Assembly (NCBI GenBank): GCA_905234695.1
Contig: CAJOHZ010000010.1
Span: 1 to 49,118, forward strand
DNA: 49,118 bases
Origin: an uncultured Bacteroidales bacterium
GTDB taxonomy: Bacteria; Bacteroidota; Bacteroidia; Bacteroidales; P3
Reading direction: 5' to 3'
Below, one piece after another: positions 1 through 8,237 of this stretch. Numbering within the stretch: position 1 is the first letter of the stretch; the number at the start of each line of letters is the position of its first letter. The notes under the pieces were generated by a model. It searched no databases. It worked only from the letters and a program-made list of their open reading frames with translations, and was not told the DNA's origin. Both the position numbers and the translations under genes were made by a program.

Positions 1-63
1 AAGCTGAAACTAAAAATGAGTCCGGTGCAATACCGAACTCATTTCTGTAGACAAATTAACTGA
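1..63 (+). CDS. IS3-family transposase (OrfB), C-terminal 20 residues only
   Basis: Frame 1 of the window reads KLKLKMSPVQYRTHF, a few more residues, then a TGA stop at 61-63. The SPVQYR motif is the typical tail of the integrase-core OrfB of IS150-type transposases. The gene is cut by the window edge, so nothing can be said about the catalytic DDE residues or whether the copy is intact. The terminal repeat of the element follows the stop directly (74-98), which supports the assignment. Confidence 0.7.
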   Translation, partial: KLKLKMSPVQYRTHFCRQIN

Positions 64-98
64 TTTTTTAATCCGTCCAACTTTTGGGGGTCACTTCA
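1..98 (+). mobile_element. Right end of an IS3-family (IS150-like) insertion sequence
   Basis: The terminal inverted-repeat-like sequence at 74-98 reads, on the minus strand, TGAAGTGACCCCCAAAAG followed by TTGGACG. This is the usual style of IS150-group IS3 ends, which begin with TG and contain a GACCCCnAAAAGTTGGA core. The outer CA of the element is at 97-98. Inside the end lies the last part of the transposase reading frame (1-63), and a hairpin (arms 14-21 and 37-44, with inner arms 23-26 and 32-35) that could end its transcript. The rest of the element lies left of the window, so target duplication cannot be checked. The insertion lies about 45 bp from the 3' end of the caspase-fold gene and does not interrupt it. 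Confidence 0.75.
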
Positions 99-142
99 CC
101 ACTGGAGGCCGCCCCTTTTTATGTATTCTATTCGTGTGCGGA

Positions 143-1861
143 TTAGTTGTTGATGAATGTCCGCTCGCCCCAGTTGCCTTCGCTCAGCTTGCCGCCGAGG
201 ATGATGGCGGGTTCCTGCAGCTTGCCTTGCAGCGAGGACTCGTAGGCCTGGTTCTTGGTGACGTTGTTGAAGAGTTCCTGGAAGGTCACCTCGCCACGGG
301 TGTATTTCAACTCTTTCAGGATGTAGTAGGTGAAGAAGCCGTGGTGCTGGTCGATGAAGGAGTAGGCCGTCTTGTTGCCGTCGGCGGCCATGAAGATAAC
401 AATATCGTTACGCACGCGCGGGTTGCGGTATTTCTTCACGTCGCGCTGGATATCGAAGAAGCTCTTGCCGCTACGCTGGATGCCGTTGAAGCTGGCGTCG
501 ATGATGAAAGTGTAGCTGAGGGCCTCCACGCGGTTGAACCAGCCGGTGAGGGTGTCGAGGGGGATGCACTGCGAAATCACCTTCTTGGCATCGCAGCTCT
601 TGAGCTTCACGTTCTCGGGCAGCACGCCGTTCTTGGCACGCAGGGCGCGGATTTTGCTCACATCGATGCCGCTGGGCATGAGGCAGGGGAGGTACTTCTC
701 GTTGCTGATGCCGTGGCCGGCATAGTAGAGGATGATATGCACATCGCCGTGCTGGGCGGTGATGATGTCTTTCAGCCAACGGATACCTTCATTGTGGATT
801 TCCTGACGGCCGGCGTTGTGCAGCACCTTGACATGGCGTGAGGGGATGCCGAGGGTGCGCACAAAATACTCGCGGAGGATGTCGCCGTCGTTGCTGGCAA
901 AGTCGCAGTTGGGCAGGGGGGCGGTATACTCCTCGTCGGCGATGATGAGGGCGTAGGTCTTGCTGTTGCTGTTCTCCTCGATGGAGGGGATGTTGAAGTC
1001 CACATACTCGTCGTTGAGCAGCGATGCCTCCATGCTGCGGGCAGCGGCGTCGAAGGCTCCGTGGACGACAATCTGAATCTGGCTGCGGCGGTAGTGCGGG
1101 CCGGTCATGTCGAAGCAACGGGTGACAAACTGGAAGTCGTTGGTGGTCTGGTGCAGGGCGGTGACGCCGTTCTCAAGGAACTCGCGCACGCTCTGGGCGC
1201 GGATGTAGGCCAGCTGGGCGTTGTTGGAGATGCCCTCCTTCTGGTCGACAGAGATGCGGATATGCTCGTCGTTGAACACCACAGGCATGTAGCGGAAGTC
1301 GCCGAACTCGCCACGATAGTCGATGTGGTGGATTTCCGCCGCGTCGGTGGTGGAGGTGATGGTCACGGAGACCTTCTTTCCGGGGCTGAAGATGTCGCTC
1401 AGCTCGCTGTCGATCATCTGGCGGGTGAGGTTGCAGATGGCGCGGCAGGAGTTGGAGGTGTTCCACAGGTAGGCCCCCGAGGGATAGTCGTCTTCGGTGC
1501 CCTCGAAATGGTGGCAGTTGTAGGCGATATTGTAGACATAGTTGATTTCGGTCTTGCCGTCCTCGGTGCTGTCCTCCTGCACGTCGGAAGAGATGCGGAC
1601 AAATGTCTCGTCATACAGTTTTTCGGCGTTGGGAAGGCTGACGAGTATCTGCTGGATTTGCTTGTTCATCTGTTTTTCGCGCTGCTGGACACTCTGCCGG
1701 AGGCGATTGATGATGAAAGTGTGGAAGTCGTCGTTGTATTCGTGCTCGTTGCGGGGCGTGGCCTCGGGTGTTTGCGCGAAGAGGCTCATAGGCAATACGA
1801 TAGCCAATGCCAATGCAGCGCTGACGACGATGGTGCGGAGGTGACAATGGGTTGTTTTCAT
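143..1861 (-). CDS. Exported caspase-fold (peptidase C14-like) protein with Ser in place of the catalytic Cys
   Basis: The 572-residue product starts with a signal peptide (about residues 1-30, ending FAQ). Residues of about 180-270 resemble a degenerate OmpA-like domain (AQLAYIRAQSVREFL, later RRSQIQIVVHG). Residues of about 300-545 are a caspase/metacaspase p20-like domain: YALIIADEEY, a conserved His in YYAGHG (H383), and the strand FIIDASFNG where active C14 enzymes have DxCxxG. The expected cysteine is Ser457 (codon AGC), so the protein is probably proteolytically inactive or works differently. It is likely periplasmic. It stands alone, with a promoter candidate at 1890-1897, and ends next to an IS3 element. 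Caspase fold is fairly certain; function is not known. Confidence 0.8.
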   Translation of the reverse strand: MKTTHCHLRTIVVSAALALAIVLPMSLFAQTPEATPRNEHEYNDDFHTFIINRLRQSVQQREKQMNKQIQQILVSLPNAEKLYDETFVRISSDVQEDSTEDGKTEINYVYNIAYNCHHFEGTEDDYPSGAYLWNTSNSCRAICNLTRQMIDSELSDIFSPGKKVSVTITSTTDAAEIHHIDYRGEFGDFRYMPVVFNDEHIRISVDQKEGISNNAQLAYIRAQSVREFLENGVTALHQTTNDFQFVTRCFDMTGPHYRRSQIQIVVHGAFDAAARSMEASLLNDEYVDFNIPSIEENSNSKTYALIIADEEYTAPLPNCDFASNDGDILREYFVRTLGIPSRHVKVLHNAGRQEIHNEGIRWLKDIITAQHGDVHIILYYAGHGISNEKYLPCLMPSGIDVSKIRALRAKNGVLPENVKLKSCDAKKVISQCIPLDTLTGWFNRVEALSYTFIIDASFNGIQRSGKSFFDIQRDVKKYRNPRVRNDIVIFMAADGNKTAYSFIDQHHGFFTYYILKELKYTRGEVTFQELFNNVTKNQAYESSLQGKLQEPAIILGGKLSEGNWGERTFINN

Positions 1862-1889
1862 TGAAGTATGCTTATATTATTTCAAGATG

Positions 1890-1897
1890 CAAAATTA
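1890..1897 (-). promoter_or_regulatory. Promoter -7 element (TAATTTTG) for the caspase-fold gene
   Basis: The minus strand reads TAATTTTG, an exact match to the Bacteroidetes sigma-ABfr -7 consensus TAnnTTTG, 28 bp upstream of the ATG at 1861. No clear TTTG -33 element is visible. Confidence 0.5.
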
Positions 1898-1986
1898 TAA
1901 CTTTTTACCCGAATAGACGGGCTCTCCCGCTGAAAATAATCAACAGGCCTGTGTTCATTGGCGTTTTCGGGGTGGGGGTGGGCTTC

Positions 1987-2400
1987 TCAGCGTGAGAGGC
2001 GGAAGGTGAATTTCTTCTGCAGGCGGTGGCGGAAGCAGAAGAGGATGCCGACATACAGTCCGACCGACAGGAGGGTGCCGAGGGCGACCCATATCTCGCC
2101 CAGGCCGCAGCAGTGGAGGGTGACGAACACCCCCAGCAACAGAATTGCGGGAAGCAGATAGGCGATGACCACCGCCAGCATCCCGCGGCGGGCGTTGATG
2201 ATGACGTTCACCTTGTCGCCCGGCTGGTACTGCTGCCAGTCGGCGGTCTCGATGTCGACAATCTTCTCTTTCTTTTCGGCAAAGCCGCAACGGCTATGGG
2301 CCTGGCAGGCGGCGCAGGCGCTCAGGACATCCATCTTGACGGTGACATGTCTCTCTTCGGTGGCGGTGACGATGCCGCCGTGGGTGGCTATGGTTTCCAT
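1987..2400 (-). CDS. RseC/MucC-family membrane protein (SoxR-reducing system protein RseC-like)
   Basis: A 137-residue protein is read from the ATG at 2400; a longer frame exists upstream but lacks protein-like sequence. The N-terminal part carries a cysteine motif, C29-x2-C32-x5-C38 (SACAACQAHSRC), as in RseC/RnfB-associated proteins. Two membrane helices follow (about 74-95 and 102-122), then a basic tail. In Bacteroidetes, RseC homologues usually precede the rnfBCDGEA genes. Here rnf is absent and the gene is the last member of the BatI operon, its start overlapping the end of the WG-repeat gene by 13 bp. A redox role at the membrane is inferred from the family only. Confidence 0.75.
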   Translation of the reverse strand: METIATHGGIVTATEERHVTVKMDVLSACAACQAHSRCGFAEKKEKIVDIETADWQQYQPGDKVNVIINARRGMLAVVIAYLLPAILLLGVFVTLHCCGLGEIWVALGTLLSVGLYVGILFCFRHRLQKKFTFRLSR

Positions 2401-3659
2401 GTCTTGGGTGCAGTCTTGCAGTTTTTTACACAGCGGCCTTCGGTGTTGATGTGGTATTCCTCGCCGCGGTATACGACTTCGGCGCGGCCATAGGCGAAGG
2501 GCCCGGCGAGGTCGAAGGCCGGCGGAATCACCATGTTGCCCTTGGTGTCGATATAGCCCCACCAGTTGCTCAGCACCGGCGCCAGGCCGTTGCCGAAGTG
2601 GTAGGCGTTGGGATATTTCGGCGGAATGACGATATTGCCGTAGAGGTCGGCATAGCCGAAGAGGCTGTCTTTCTCGATAAGTGCCAGTCCGTCGTGGTAG
2701 CTGTATACCTCGGCGCGGATGCCGTGGTGGTCGTATTCCAGTGGCAGGATGACTTTCCCGTGGGTGTCGATGATGCCCCATTTCCCTTTGACGCACACCC
2801 CTGCGCGGCCGTGGTTGAAGAGGCTGGCCTCGTCGAACTGGTAGGAGGTGATTTCCTTTCCTTTGAGGTCAAGGAAGCTGTACCGCCCGTCGCGCTTGGC
2901 GAGGATGCGGTGGTCGCTCATGCCGATGATTTGGGTGTAGAGGGGTTTGGTGATGGGCTTGAAACTGCGGTCGAAGAGGGACATCCCGTATTCGTCGCCC
3001 GCGAAGAAGACCCCTTCGCTCATCGAGGTCACAATCTCGTATTTGATGGTCAGCACCTCTTTGTTTTTCTTGTCAATCATCCCGTAGCGTTCGTAGTTCT
3101 TGACCACCGCCACTCCCTCGAAGAAGGGGTAGGCATATTCGTACATGGGGGGGATGACGGTGTTTCCGTCATAGTCGATATAGCCGTAGGCCACCAGCGT
3201 GCTGTCGATGTCGACCGCCACCACGGCCAAGCCCTCGCTGAAGGTCGAGGCGGCGCGGTAGCGGAAGGGGATGCGCGGTTGTCCCAGGGTGTCGAAAAAG
3301 CCGTACAGGCTGTCTTGCAATACCCGTATCATGCCGTCGGTGGGGTAGACCACTTCGCTGTACAGGCAGGGAATTACCTCCACTCCGTCGCGGTTGATGA
3401 GGCCGCAGTGGTCGTAATCCATGAAGACACGGCAGTAGTCGCCGTGGAATTTGTCGACAAACATGTACTTGTTGGGGACGATCACGGTGCCGTCCTCGCG
3501 TTTGAAGCCGAACCGATCGCCCTCCTGGGTGGTTTGGATGCCGTCGATAAAGACCAACTCGCAGCCGCAGGATTCGTCATCGACATACTCCACCCGCTCC
3601 TGCGCGTGCATCAGCGGGGTGCAGAGGAGGGCAAGTATCAGCGGGATTGTCTTTTTCAT
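2388..3659 (-). CDS. Exported WG-repeat (KWG) protein
   Basis: The 423-residue product has a signal peptide (about residues 1-20, LMHAQ). The rest is built from about eight to ten repeats of some 45 residues, of the form 'YGYIDYDGNTVIPPMYEYA.PF.EGVAVV', that is G-(Y/L/M)-I-(D/N)-x2-G-x-(V/E)-V-I-P-x-x-Y. This is the WG/KWG beta-repeat (WG_beta_rep) family. Such proteins are common in gut Bacteroidetes and have no settled function. The gene lies 12 bp after batE and overlaps the RseC-like gene, so it is probably translated as part of the BatI transcript. This is not a usual BatI member. Confidence 0.85.
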   Translation of the reverse strand: MKKTIPLILALLCTPLMHAQERVEYVDDESCGCELVFIDGIQTTQEGDRFGFKREDGTVIVPNKYMFVDKFHGDYCRVFMDYDHCGLINRDGVEVIPCLYSEVVYPTDGMIRVLQDSLYGFFDTLGQPRIPFRYRAASTFSEGLAVVAVDIDSTLVAYGYIDYDGNTVIPPMYEYAYPFFEGVAVVKNYERYGMIDKKNKEVLTIKYEIVTSMSEGVFFAGDEYGMSLFDRSFKPITKPLYTQIIGMSDHRILAKRDGRYSFLDLKGKEITSYQFDEASLFNHGRAGVCVKGKWGIIDTHGKVILPLEYDHHGIRAEVYSYHDGLALIEKDSLFGYADLYGNIVIPPKYPNAYHFGNGLAPVLSNWWGYIDTKGNMVIPPAFDLAGPFAYGRAEVVYRGEEYHINTEGRCVKNCKTAPKTWKP

Positions 3660-3671
3660 GCCGGTATAGGG

Positions 3672-4436
3672 TTAGATGATGGTGATGTCGTGGGCTTCCA
3701 TCCAGCCGCTGTTGCCGTCGGCGATATGGATTTTGTGCCAGCCGCCCAATGTCTCCTCGATGACGACCTTGGTGCCTTCGTGCAGCACCATCTTGTCCAC
3801 GCTGCCCTCTTCGGGCGAGCTCTTCACCACCGTCATGGGCACGGTGACAATGGCCTCGTTGTGGCGGTTGTAGTGGGTATGGGAGACTGCGGCGCAGGCG
3901 ATGCAGAGGCCCACCAGCACCACGGCCACCACGATGCCCGTCAGCATTCCCTTGCGCCAGCCGTAGTCCGAGCTGAGCAGGAACACTACGATGAACAGGG
4001 CCAGCAGTGCGATGGCCACCAGCAGCGCGACCCGCCAGCCCGTGGGACTCAGCAGGCCCACCAGCGAGCGGCCCCACTGGACGAGGAATACCTCGGGCAG
4101 CGACGCAATTTGGTCTTCGGTCTTGCTCTGCGCCAGCTCCAGGTTCTGCTTGGCATCGCGGAAATTGGGCCGCATCCGCAGGGCGCGTTCATAGTTCAGC
4201 ACGGCCTGTCCGTATTCTTCCATGCGGTAATAGGCGTTGCCGATGTTATAGTACAGGTCGGCGCTCTCGAAGCCCGACTCAAGGATGGCGTTGTAGGCCT
4301 CGATGGCGGCGGGGAAGTTGGACGACTTGAAGGCATCATTGCCGCGGTTCATCCACTCGTCGGAGGTCTGGGCCTGCCCCGCAAGGGACAGGAGGAGGGA
4401 AATACTAAACGCTAAAAGGTATCTTTTCATATTCAT
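3672..4436 (-). CDS. batE: BatE: TPR and SH3-like membrane protein of the BatI system
   Basis: The 254-residue product has a signal peptide (ending GQAQ) and two to three TPR units (about 26-105; DLYYNIGNAYYRMEEYGQAVLNY is typical). Two membrane helices follow (about 133-155 and 164-186), then a C-terminal SH3b-like domain (VTVPMTVVKSSP...GTKVVIEETLGGWHKI). This order is that of BatE, which in Bacteroides belongs to the aerotolerance operon. The ATG at 4430, two codons in, is an equally good start. The gene sits 7 bp downstream of batD. Confidence 0.85.
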   Translation of the reverse strand: MNMKRYLLAFSISLLLSLAGQAQTSDEWMNRGNDAFKSSNFPAAIEAYNAILESGFESADLYYNIGNAYYRMEEYGQAVLNYERALRMRPNFRDAKQNLELAQSKTEDQIASLPEVFLVQWGRSLVGLLSPTGWRVALLVAIALLALFIVVFLLSSDYGWRKGMLTGIVVAVVLVGLCIACAAVSHTHYNRHNEAIVTVPMTVVKSSPEEGSVDKMVLHEGTKVVIEETLGGWHKIHIADGNSGWMEAHDITII

Positions 4437-4443
4437 TCTTTTT

Positions 4444-6255
4444 CTATCCTAGGGATGCAATCGTATGGATGGCCTCGTCGTATATCTGCTGCTTCATGGC
4501 GGTGGCGTCGCCCGGGGCGAAACGGGCAAAGTCGACATCGCTCAGCAGTTTCAGGATGTGGGCCAGCTGTTCTTCGCCCACCTGTTTCTCGGCCAGGCAT
4601 TCGCGCACGGTGTCGCTGCTGAGACGCGCGAGCTCGATATTGTACTTGTCGGCCAGGCAGCCCCATACAGCCTTGTAAATCTCTTCGTAGAACCGGTTGT
4701 TGTCGTTGGTGTGCAGATATGCGGCGGCGGCTTTGAGCCGTTTGCGTGCCTCCTTGGTGGCGCGGCGCAGGCGCATCCCTGCGATATCCTGCTGCTGTGC
4801 CTGACGGCGGCGGCCGACGAGGGCGGCGGCCACGGCGGCACACAGGATGGCTCCCAATGCGACCCAGAACCAGCCTTCGGCACGGTCACGGCTGTTGCGG
4901 GGACTGAACGGTGTGCGGCGTACCTGGATGTAGTTGATATCGTTGCTCAGCAACTTGACGTCGCTCTTGCTGCTGGTGACATTCTTCATGGAGTTGGGGT
5001 CTCCCTTGTGGATGCGCACGGGGATGGCATCGATGTGGCGGGTGACATAGTGGCCCGTGGCGGGGTCGAAGAAGACGAAATCCAGCGCGGGAATCTCATA
5101 GTTGCCTTGGTTGCGGGGAATCAGCACCCATTCAAAAGTGCGGCTGCCGCTGACGCCGTTGCTGCTGCGCGTCAGTTTGTCGTTCACCTGCGGGTCGTAC
5201 ACCTCGAATACCTTGGGGAAGTTGGGCTTGGGACTGTCAATCAGCATCAGGTTGCCGGTGCCGCTGACGGTGATGCGGTAGGTCATGGCCTCGTTGGCGC
5301 GCACCTCGTTGGTGTCCATCTTGCATTTCACCTCGAAGTTGCCCACGGCGCCGCCGAATCCGGCAGGGGCCTCGGGCAGGGCCTTCACATGGAGGGTGAG
5401 GCCGTTGGTTTTAAGGTGCTTCTGCACAGCCTGCGTGGGGTTGAAGAAGGGGTCGTCGAAGAGATCCCACATCGTGCCGGTGCGCCTCCGTTGCCGTTGT
5501 ACCATGGCCAACACATCGAGGTCGAGGGGGTCGATGGTCAGCTTGCCATGCTCTTGGGCGAAGAGGGCTCCCCGACGGATTTCGGCCACTTGGTAGCGGC
5601 GGCCTTCGATGGTCTCTTCGTACTGGCGCACATCGCCGTTTTTCGTCAGGTCTTCGCTCCAGAACCCTTTGTTTCCGGGCAGTTTGTCAATCTGGAACTG
5701 GCTGATGGGTATCTGCGTGTATATCTTGTAGGTGATAAGTGTCTGCTCGCCTTGGTAGGGGCTGCTGTTGCTCACGCTGGCACGGGCGAAGAGGCTCTTG
5801 CTGTCGATGGCCACGGGGGCCTGCTGTTGCTGTGCCGACTGGCCGTACTGCTGTCCGCCGCCGCCTTGGGACTGTCCGCTGCCTTTCTCCACGACAATTG
5901 TGAAGCCTTGGCAAGTGACCTTCTTGCCGTCCACGGTGCAGCTGGCGCCGCCGATGTTGAAGGAGCCTGCCATGTCGGCCTGCAGGATGTAGGTGAATCC
6001 CGAGGTGACGGAACGCGACACCTGTCCGTTGATGACCGACATGCCGGTCTGGAGCGAGGTGTTGGGGCCGGAAAGAACGCTGAGTCCTTTGAACGTGGGT
6101 CCGCGGAAGTCGTTGGCGCGGGCGTTCACCTCATAGCGCACCTCGAACCGCTGCCCTTCGGCCACCCGTCCAGGGGCGCGCACGGTCAGCTCCTGTGCCG
6201 AAGCGACCCACGAAAGCAAAAAGCATAAACTAAAAACTAAAAAGTATCTCTTCAT
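4444..6255 (-). CDS. batD: BatD: Ig-like membrane protein of the BatI system
   Basis: The 603-residue product has a signal peptide ending SAQ and extracytoplasmic beta-rich BatD domains (ELTVRAPGRVAEGQRFEVRYEV, and later LFARASVSNSSPYQGEQTLITYKIYT). A single membrane helix near residues 463-483 (WFWVALGAILCAAVAAALVG) precedes a helical cytoplasmic tail of about 115 residues. This is the standard BatD layout. BatD is thought to work with the von Willebrand A proteins BatA and BatB at the inner membrane. A Q/G-rich linker lies at about residues 128-150. The sequence encoding the signal peptide contains the heptamer CTAAAAA twice in tandem on the plus strand (about 6231-6244). Confidence 0.88.
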   Translation of the reverse strand: MKRYFLVFSLCFLLSWVASAQELTVRAPGRVAEGQRFEVRYEVNARANDFRGPTFKGLSVLSGPNTSLQTGMSVINGQVSRSVTSGFTYILQADMAGSFNIGGASCTVDGKKVTCQGFTIVVEKGSGQSQGGGGQQYGQSAQQQQAPVAIDSKSLFARASVSNSSPYQGEQTLITYKIYTQIPISQFQIDKLPGNKGFWSEDLTKNGDVRQYEETIEGRRYQVAEIRRGALFAQEHGKLTIDPLDLDVLAMVQRQRRRTGTMWDLFDDPFFNPTQAVQKHLKTNGLTLHVKALPEAPAGFGGAVGNFEVKCKMDTNEVRANEAMTYRITVSGTGNLMLIDSPKPNFPKVFEVYDPQVNDKLTRSSNGVSGSRTFEWVLIPRNQGNYEIPALDFVFFDPATGHYVTRHIDAIPVRIHKGDPNSMKNVTSSKSDVKLLSNDINYIQVRRTPFSPRNSRDRAEGWFWVALGAILCAAVAAALVGRRRQAQQQDIAGMRLRRATKEARKRLKAAAAYLHTNDNNRFYEEIYKAVWGCLADKYNIELARLSSDTVRECLAEKQVGEEQLAHILKLLSDVDFARFAPGDATAMKQQIYDEAIHTIASLG

Positions 6256-6306
6256 ATCTTATAAGTAATCATTCAAATCAACAGTTCAACAATTCAACAT
6301 ATAGCC

Positions 6307-7110
6307 CTACCAGTCTTTCTCGATGCGTCCATGCGTTGCGACTTCCATCTTCTTGGCATGGTCCTTCATCGTTTTCTTCTCGTTGTTCTTCACGGCCTCC
6401 AGCATACGCTCGGCATCCTGTTTCTTTTGTTGCTGCTGCCGCTGTTGCTGCTTCTGCTGCTGGCGGTCCTGCGGTTGCTGTTGGTCTTGATTCTGTTGTT
6501 GCTGTTGGTTTTGCTGCTGGTCTTGTTGGTCTTGCTGTTGCTGCTGCTGCTGTTGTTGGTTTTGCTGGTTGTTCTGGTTTTGGTCTTGGTTCTGGTTATT
6601 CTGGTTCTGCTGCTGTTGCTGCTGTTGTTGCTGGGCCTGTTGCAGCATCTTCTTGGCGTAGGAGAGGTTGTAGCGGGTGTCCTCGTTCTTGGGGTCGATT
6701 TTCAGGGCCTCCTGATAGTCGTTCACCGCCTGTTGGAACATCTGCAATCCGTCGGCGCGGTTGTTCTGCTGCAGGCCTGCCTGCAGGTGGCTGTTGCCCT
6801 TGTTGTGGAAGGTGCGGCTGCGGGTCTTGCTGTCCAGGTCGGGCTGCATCAGTACCGAGTCGAAGTGTTGGGCGGCGCCGTTGTAGTTCTTTTGGCGGTA
6901 GAGGGCGTTGCCCAGGTTGTAGTGGGCGCGGTAGGCGGAGGAGTCCTCTTGCAGCGCTTTGCGGTAGTTCACCTCGGCCCGCTCATATCGTTTGGCTTTG
7001 TATTCGCGGTTGCCTTTCCGGGTTTCTTTGCGTGCGCCGGCATTCTGTGCAGCGGCCCCCAAGGGGAGGAGCAGCAGCATACCGAGCAGCAGTAGGGTGA
7101 GACGCTTCAT
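6307..7110 (-). CDS. batC: BatC: TPR protein with a long Gln/Asn tract
   Basis: The 267-residue product has a signal peptide (residues 1-22, ending AAAQ) and about three TPR units (30-150). A nearly pure Q/N/D tract at about residues 157-230 is followed by a short charged tail ending GRIEKDW. BatC proteins of Bacteroidales commonly have a variable glutamine-rich region at this place. The tract is encoded by mixed CAG/CAA/AAC codons (6421-6642), so its length may vary between strains. The gene lies 12 bp downstream of batB. Confidence 0.85.
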   Translation of the reverse strand: MKRLTLLLLGMLLLLPLGAAAQNAGARKETRKGNREYKAKRYERAEVNYRKALQEDSSAYRAHYNLGNALYRQKNYNGAAQHFDSVLMQPDLDSKTRSRTFHNKGNSHLQAGLQQNNRADGLQMFQQAVNDYQEALKIDPKNEDTRYNLSYAKKMLQQAQQQQQQQQQNQNNQNQDQNQNNQQNQQQQQQQQQDQQDQQQNQQQQQNQDQQQPQDRQQQKQQQRQQQQKKQDAERMLEAVKNNEKKTMKDHAKKMEVATHGRIEKDW

Positions 7111-7122
7111 GGCGTAGTGGGT

Positions 7123-8199
7123 TTATTTGGCGTTCGTGTTGGGTGTTTTCTTTTTCAGCAGGCTGTCGAGGTTGAATTTCCTGTTGCGGCGTTCGAAGAG
7201 CAGCAGCTCCGCGACCAGGCACACCAGGACGGCGGCCAGCGGGTATTGGTAGCGGCTCTCGTATTCCGAGAAGACGGCCTCGCCGTAGTTTTCTTTCTCC
7301 AGGTTCTCTATCACCTTGACAATCTCGTGTACGCCCGAGTTGATATTGGTGGCGCGCACATACACGCCCCGTCCGGCATGGGCGATGGCGGTGAGGGTGC
7401 CTTCGTCGAGGCGGGTGGTGACGGTGTTCCCGCGGCGGTCGCGCTTGTAGCCCACGCGGCGGCCGTTGCGGTATTCCGGGATGGGGGTCCCTTCGGGCAG
7501 GCCCATGCCGATGGTGCAGATGCGCACATCCTCGGCGGCAGCGGCCCGGGCGGCGGACACGGCATCGTCTTCGAAGTTCTCTCCGTCGGAGATAATCACG
7601 ATGGCGCGGCCTTGGTTCTTCACCCATTCACGGTCGGCGTCGCCATAGCCGAAGGTCTTCATGGCCTGCTCTATGGCATCGCCGATGGCGGTGCCCTGCA
7701 CGCTGATGAGCGAGCAGTCTATCTGGTCAAGGAACAGCTTCACGGCGCTGTAGTCGTTGGTCAGTGGCATCTGCACGTAGCTGCTGCCGGCAAAGACCAC
7801 CAGCGACACACGGTCGCTCCCCAGGGCGTTGAGCAGGTTGGTGACGAACCGCTTGCTGCGTTCCAGTCGGTTGGGCTGTATGTCTTCGGCCATCATGCTG
7901 TTGGAGATGTCCAGGCAGACGGCCACGTCGCTTCCCAGCCGCTCGCCTTTGACCATCTTGCTGCCCTCTTGCGGGTTGGCGATGGCGAGGACAAGGAATG
8001 CCGCCGCCAGCATGATAAGGCTGTATTTGAAGGCAGGCCGCCAGCGCGACGCGTCGGGTATCAGACGGCCGAACATGCTACGGTCGGCGAATTGGGACAG
8101 CTGCTTCCGCTTCCGTATGCCGAGCAGTATCCACAGCGCGACAAACAGGGGGATGAGCAGCAGTAGCCACAGCAGTTGGGGATGTTCGAAATGGATCAC
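7123..8199 (-). CDS. batB: BatB: von Willebrand factor A-domain membrane protein
   Basis: The 358-residue product has two N-terminal membrane helices (about 8-27 and 57-75), a VWA domain with the MIDAS motif DISNS (97-101) and the Bat signature AEDIQPNRLERSK, and a C-terminal membrane helix (near 320-340). BatA and BatB share this layout and form an inner-membrane metal-binding complex in the BatI system, which was linked to oxygen tolerance in Bacteroides fragilis. It is the downstream one of the two VWA genes, which fits BatB. Confidence 0.88.
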   Translation of the reverse strand: MIHFEHPQLLWLLLLIPLFVALWILLGIRKRKQLSQFADRSMFGRLIPDASRWRPAFKYSLIMLAAAFLVLAIANPQEGSKMVKGERLGSDVAVCLDISNSMMAEDIQPNRLERSKRFVTNLLNALGSDRVSLVVFAGSSYVQMPLTNDYSAVKLFLDQIDCSLISVQGTAIGDAIEQAMKTFGYGDADREWVKNQGRAIVIISDGENFEDDAVSAARAAAAEDVRICTIGMGLPEGTPIPEYRNGRRVGYKRDRRGNTVTTRLDEGTLTAIAHAGRGVYVRATNINSGVHEIVKVIENLEKENYGEAVFSEYESRYQYPLAAVLVCLVAELLLFERRNRKFNLDSLLKKKTPNTNAK

Positions 8200-8237
8200 T
8201 TCTTTCTACTTAATGGTTGACAGTTATGGGTGGAGGT

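Noticed and set aside
2451-6228. Long open frames on the plus strand opposite the WG, batE and batD genes (654 and 587 codons)
   Set aside because: They mirror the codon phase of the real minus-strand genes and have no family resemblance, no signal of their own and improbable compositions rich in Val, Gly, His and Asp.
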